A stretch of DNA of 64,000 bases, taken from Acinetobacter haemolyticus. Lineage in GTDB: Bacteria > Pseudomonadota > Gammaproteobacteria > Pseudomonadales > Moraxellaceae. The DNA is taken from NCBI RefSeq assembly GCF_900406815.1, contig NZ_OVCN01000004.1, forward strand, positions 62,001 through 126,000, read 5' to 3'. Made by a program: the position numbers and the translations under genes. Of this stretch, positions 63,442 to 64,000 are shown one piece after another. The notes below the pieces were generated by a model. That model was not told the DNA's origin and ran no database searches. It saw only the letters and a list, made by a program, of their open reading frames with translations. Position 1 is the stretch's first letter. Each line of letters opens with the position of its first letter.

Positions 63442-63777
63442 ATGGCAAACTTACTTGGCGACAAAATTAGACTTCTTCGAAAAGAGAAAAAGCTTACATT
63501 AGAGGCTTTAGCTGCAAGTGCGGGCTTAAGTAAAAGCTATTTATGGGAATTAGAGAATAGAGAGTCTCAAAAGCCATCTGCGGAAAAACTATCATCATTA
63601 GCTCAAGCATTGGGTACTGATGTAGAGTTTTTTTTAGAATCAGATGAAAGAACACCTACTGAGAAAAATATAGATAATGCTTTTTTTCGTGAATATAAGA
63701 ATTTGAATTCTCATGAAAAAGAGCAAATTCGCAGTATAATGGCTGTAATTAAATCATCTGGTAATAATAATGGATGA
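63442..63777 (+). CDS. XRE-family HTH regulator
   Basis: A 111-residue regulator with an N-terminal Cro/CI HTH domain, residues 5-62 (IRLLRKEKKLTLEALAASAG, then SKSYLWELENRE) and a helical C-terminal tail. SD AAGGAGAT. Its stop overlaps the start of an ImmA/IrrE-type gene (ATGGATGA, 8 bases). Such XRE + ImmA pairs control mobile elements (ImmR-ImmA of ICEBs1) or stress genes: the peptidase cleaves the repressor. Confidence 0.9.
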   Translation: MANLLGDKIRLLRKEKKLTLEALAASAGLSKSYLWELENRESQKPSAEKLSSLAQALGTDVEFFLESDERTPTEKNIDNAFFREYKNLNSHEKEQIRSIMAVIKSSGNNNG

Positions 63778-64000
63778 AAAACCACATCCACCTAAAATCG
63801 CTGCACGATTACTAAATATTCTTGATGTTTTCTGTAAGACAGAATGTCGGGAAAAGTTCCCGATAGATGTTGATATGCTTTCATATGAAGCAGCCAATAT
63901 CTTTCAGTGGGATGATCCAATTAATGATATTTTGGAGCTAAATGTTGGAAAATTTGAAGGTGCATTATTAAAAAAAGAAGAATCTAATCAATGGGTAATG
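63770..64000 (+). CDS. ImmA/IrrE-type metallopeptidase (partial, runs off window)
   Basis: Open from ATG 63770 to the window end, 77 residues visible. The N-terminal part has the typical pre-catalytic pattern: PIDVDMLSYEAANIFQWDDP, then NVGKFEGALLKKEESNQWVM, as in ImmA/IrrE proteins before the HEXXH helix (which lies beyond the edge). It overlaps the XRE gene by eight bases in another frame, so the two are translationally coupled. Confidence 0.75.
   Translation, partial: MDEKPHPPKIAARLLNILDVFCKTECREKFPIDVDMLSYEAANIFQWDDPINDILELNVGKFEGALLKKEESNQWVM

Noticed and set aside
1..64000. tRNA genes, insertion sequences, prophage or CRISPR arrays
   Set aside because: I scanned the intergenic regions and saw no cloverleaf with a CCA end, no transposase and no regularly spaced repeats; a dedicated search could still find something.

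Overview
The window looks like chromosomal DNA of an Acinetobacter species (Gammaproteobacteria, Moraxellaceae). It is AT-rich. It carries a division cluster ordered murG-murC-ddl-ftsQ-ftsA-ftsZ-lpxC without ftsW, an ABZJ_00895-type membrane protein, an AceI-like PACE transporter next to a LysR gene, and a three-lipoyl-domain AceF. I see no tRNA, rRNA, insertion sequence, prophage or CRISPR array.

Layout. 1-4.2 kb: edge of an MBL-fold protein, a Fur-box TonB siderophore receptor, and a TMEM165/MntX-like Mn2+ exporter behind a yybP-ykoY riboswitch. 4.2-9 kb: aceE-aceF. 9.1-18.7 kb: M23 peptidase, DciA, lpxC, ftsZ, ftsA, ftsQ, ddl, murC, murG. 19-21.4 kb: gshB, a glutathione peroxidase and an OhrR-type regulator around a 25-bp palindrome. 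21.4-24.3 kb: small accessory genes including vapBC. 24.4-34.3 kb: pyrE, xth, a Csr/Rsm-type sRNA, reductase, esterase, GGDEF protein, GST, dsbD and an HPF. 34.6-37.2 kb: Tsx-like porin and two small genes between two copies of a structured repeat. 37.3-42.9 kb: the urtABCDE urea ABC transporter. 43-57 kb: parE-yqiA, lipase-like hydrolase, dsbB, gshA, aminotransferase, MATE pump, SDR/TetR pair. 57-59 kb: phoB-phoR. 59-60.6 kb: PACE pump and LysR regulator. 60.6-61.5 kb: a cold-shock gene between two near-identical sRNA genes. 61.6-64 kb: an accessory block with three unknown genes divergent from an XRE/ImmA-IrrE pair.

The main discovery is a set of three unannotated small RNA genes of Csr/Rsm (CsrA/RsmA-sequestering) type. 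Two are near-identical copies on the minus strand (about 60715-60586 and 61452-61325). Each has five CAGGA motifs, a terminator hairpin whose loop is GGA, and an upstream box resembling the GacA site TGTAAG-N6-CTTACA exactly 45 nt from the -10. The third (about 25994-26148, plus strand) has eight GGA motifs, some in hairpin loops, and a CTTACA half-box at the same 45-nt distance. A dispersed structured repeat (35.5, 37.1 and a decayed copy at 52.1 kb) also presents near-consensus CsrA sites in hairpin loops in its two good copies, with compensating base changes in its stem. Together these suggest a Gac/Rsm post-transcriptional circuit; its function is inferred from sequence only.
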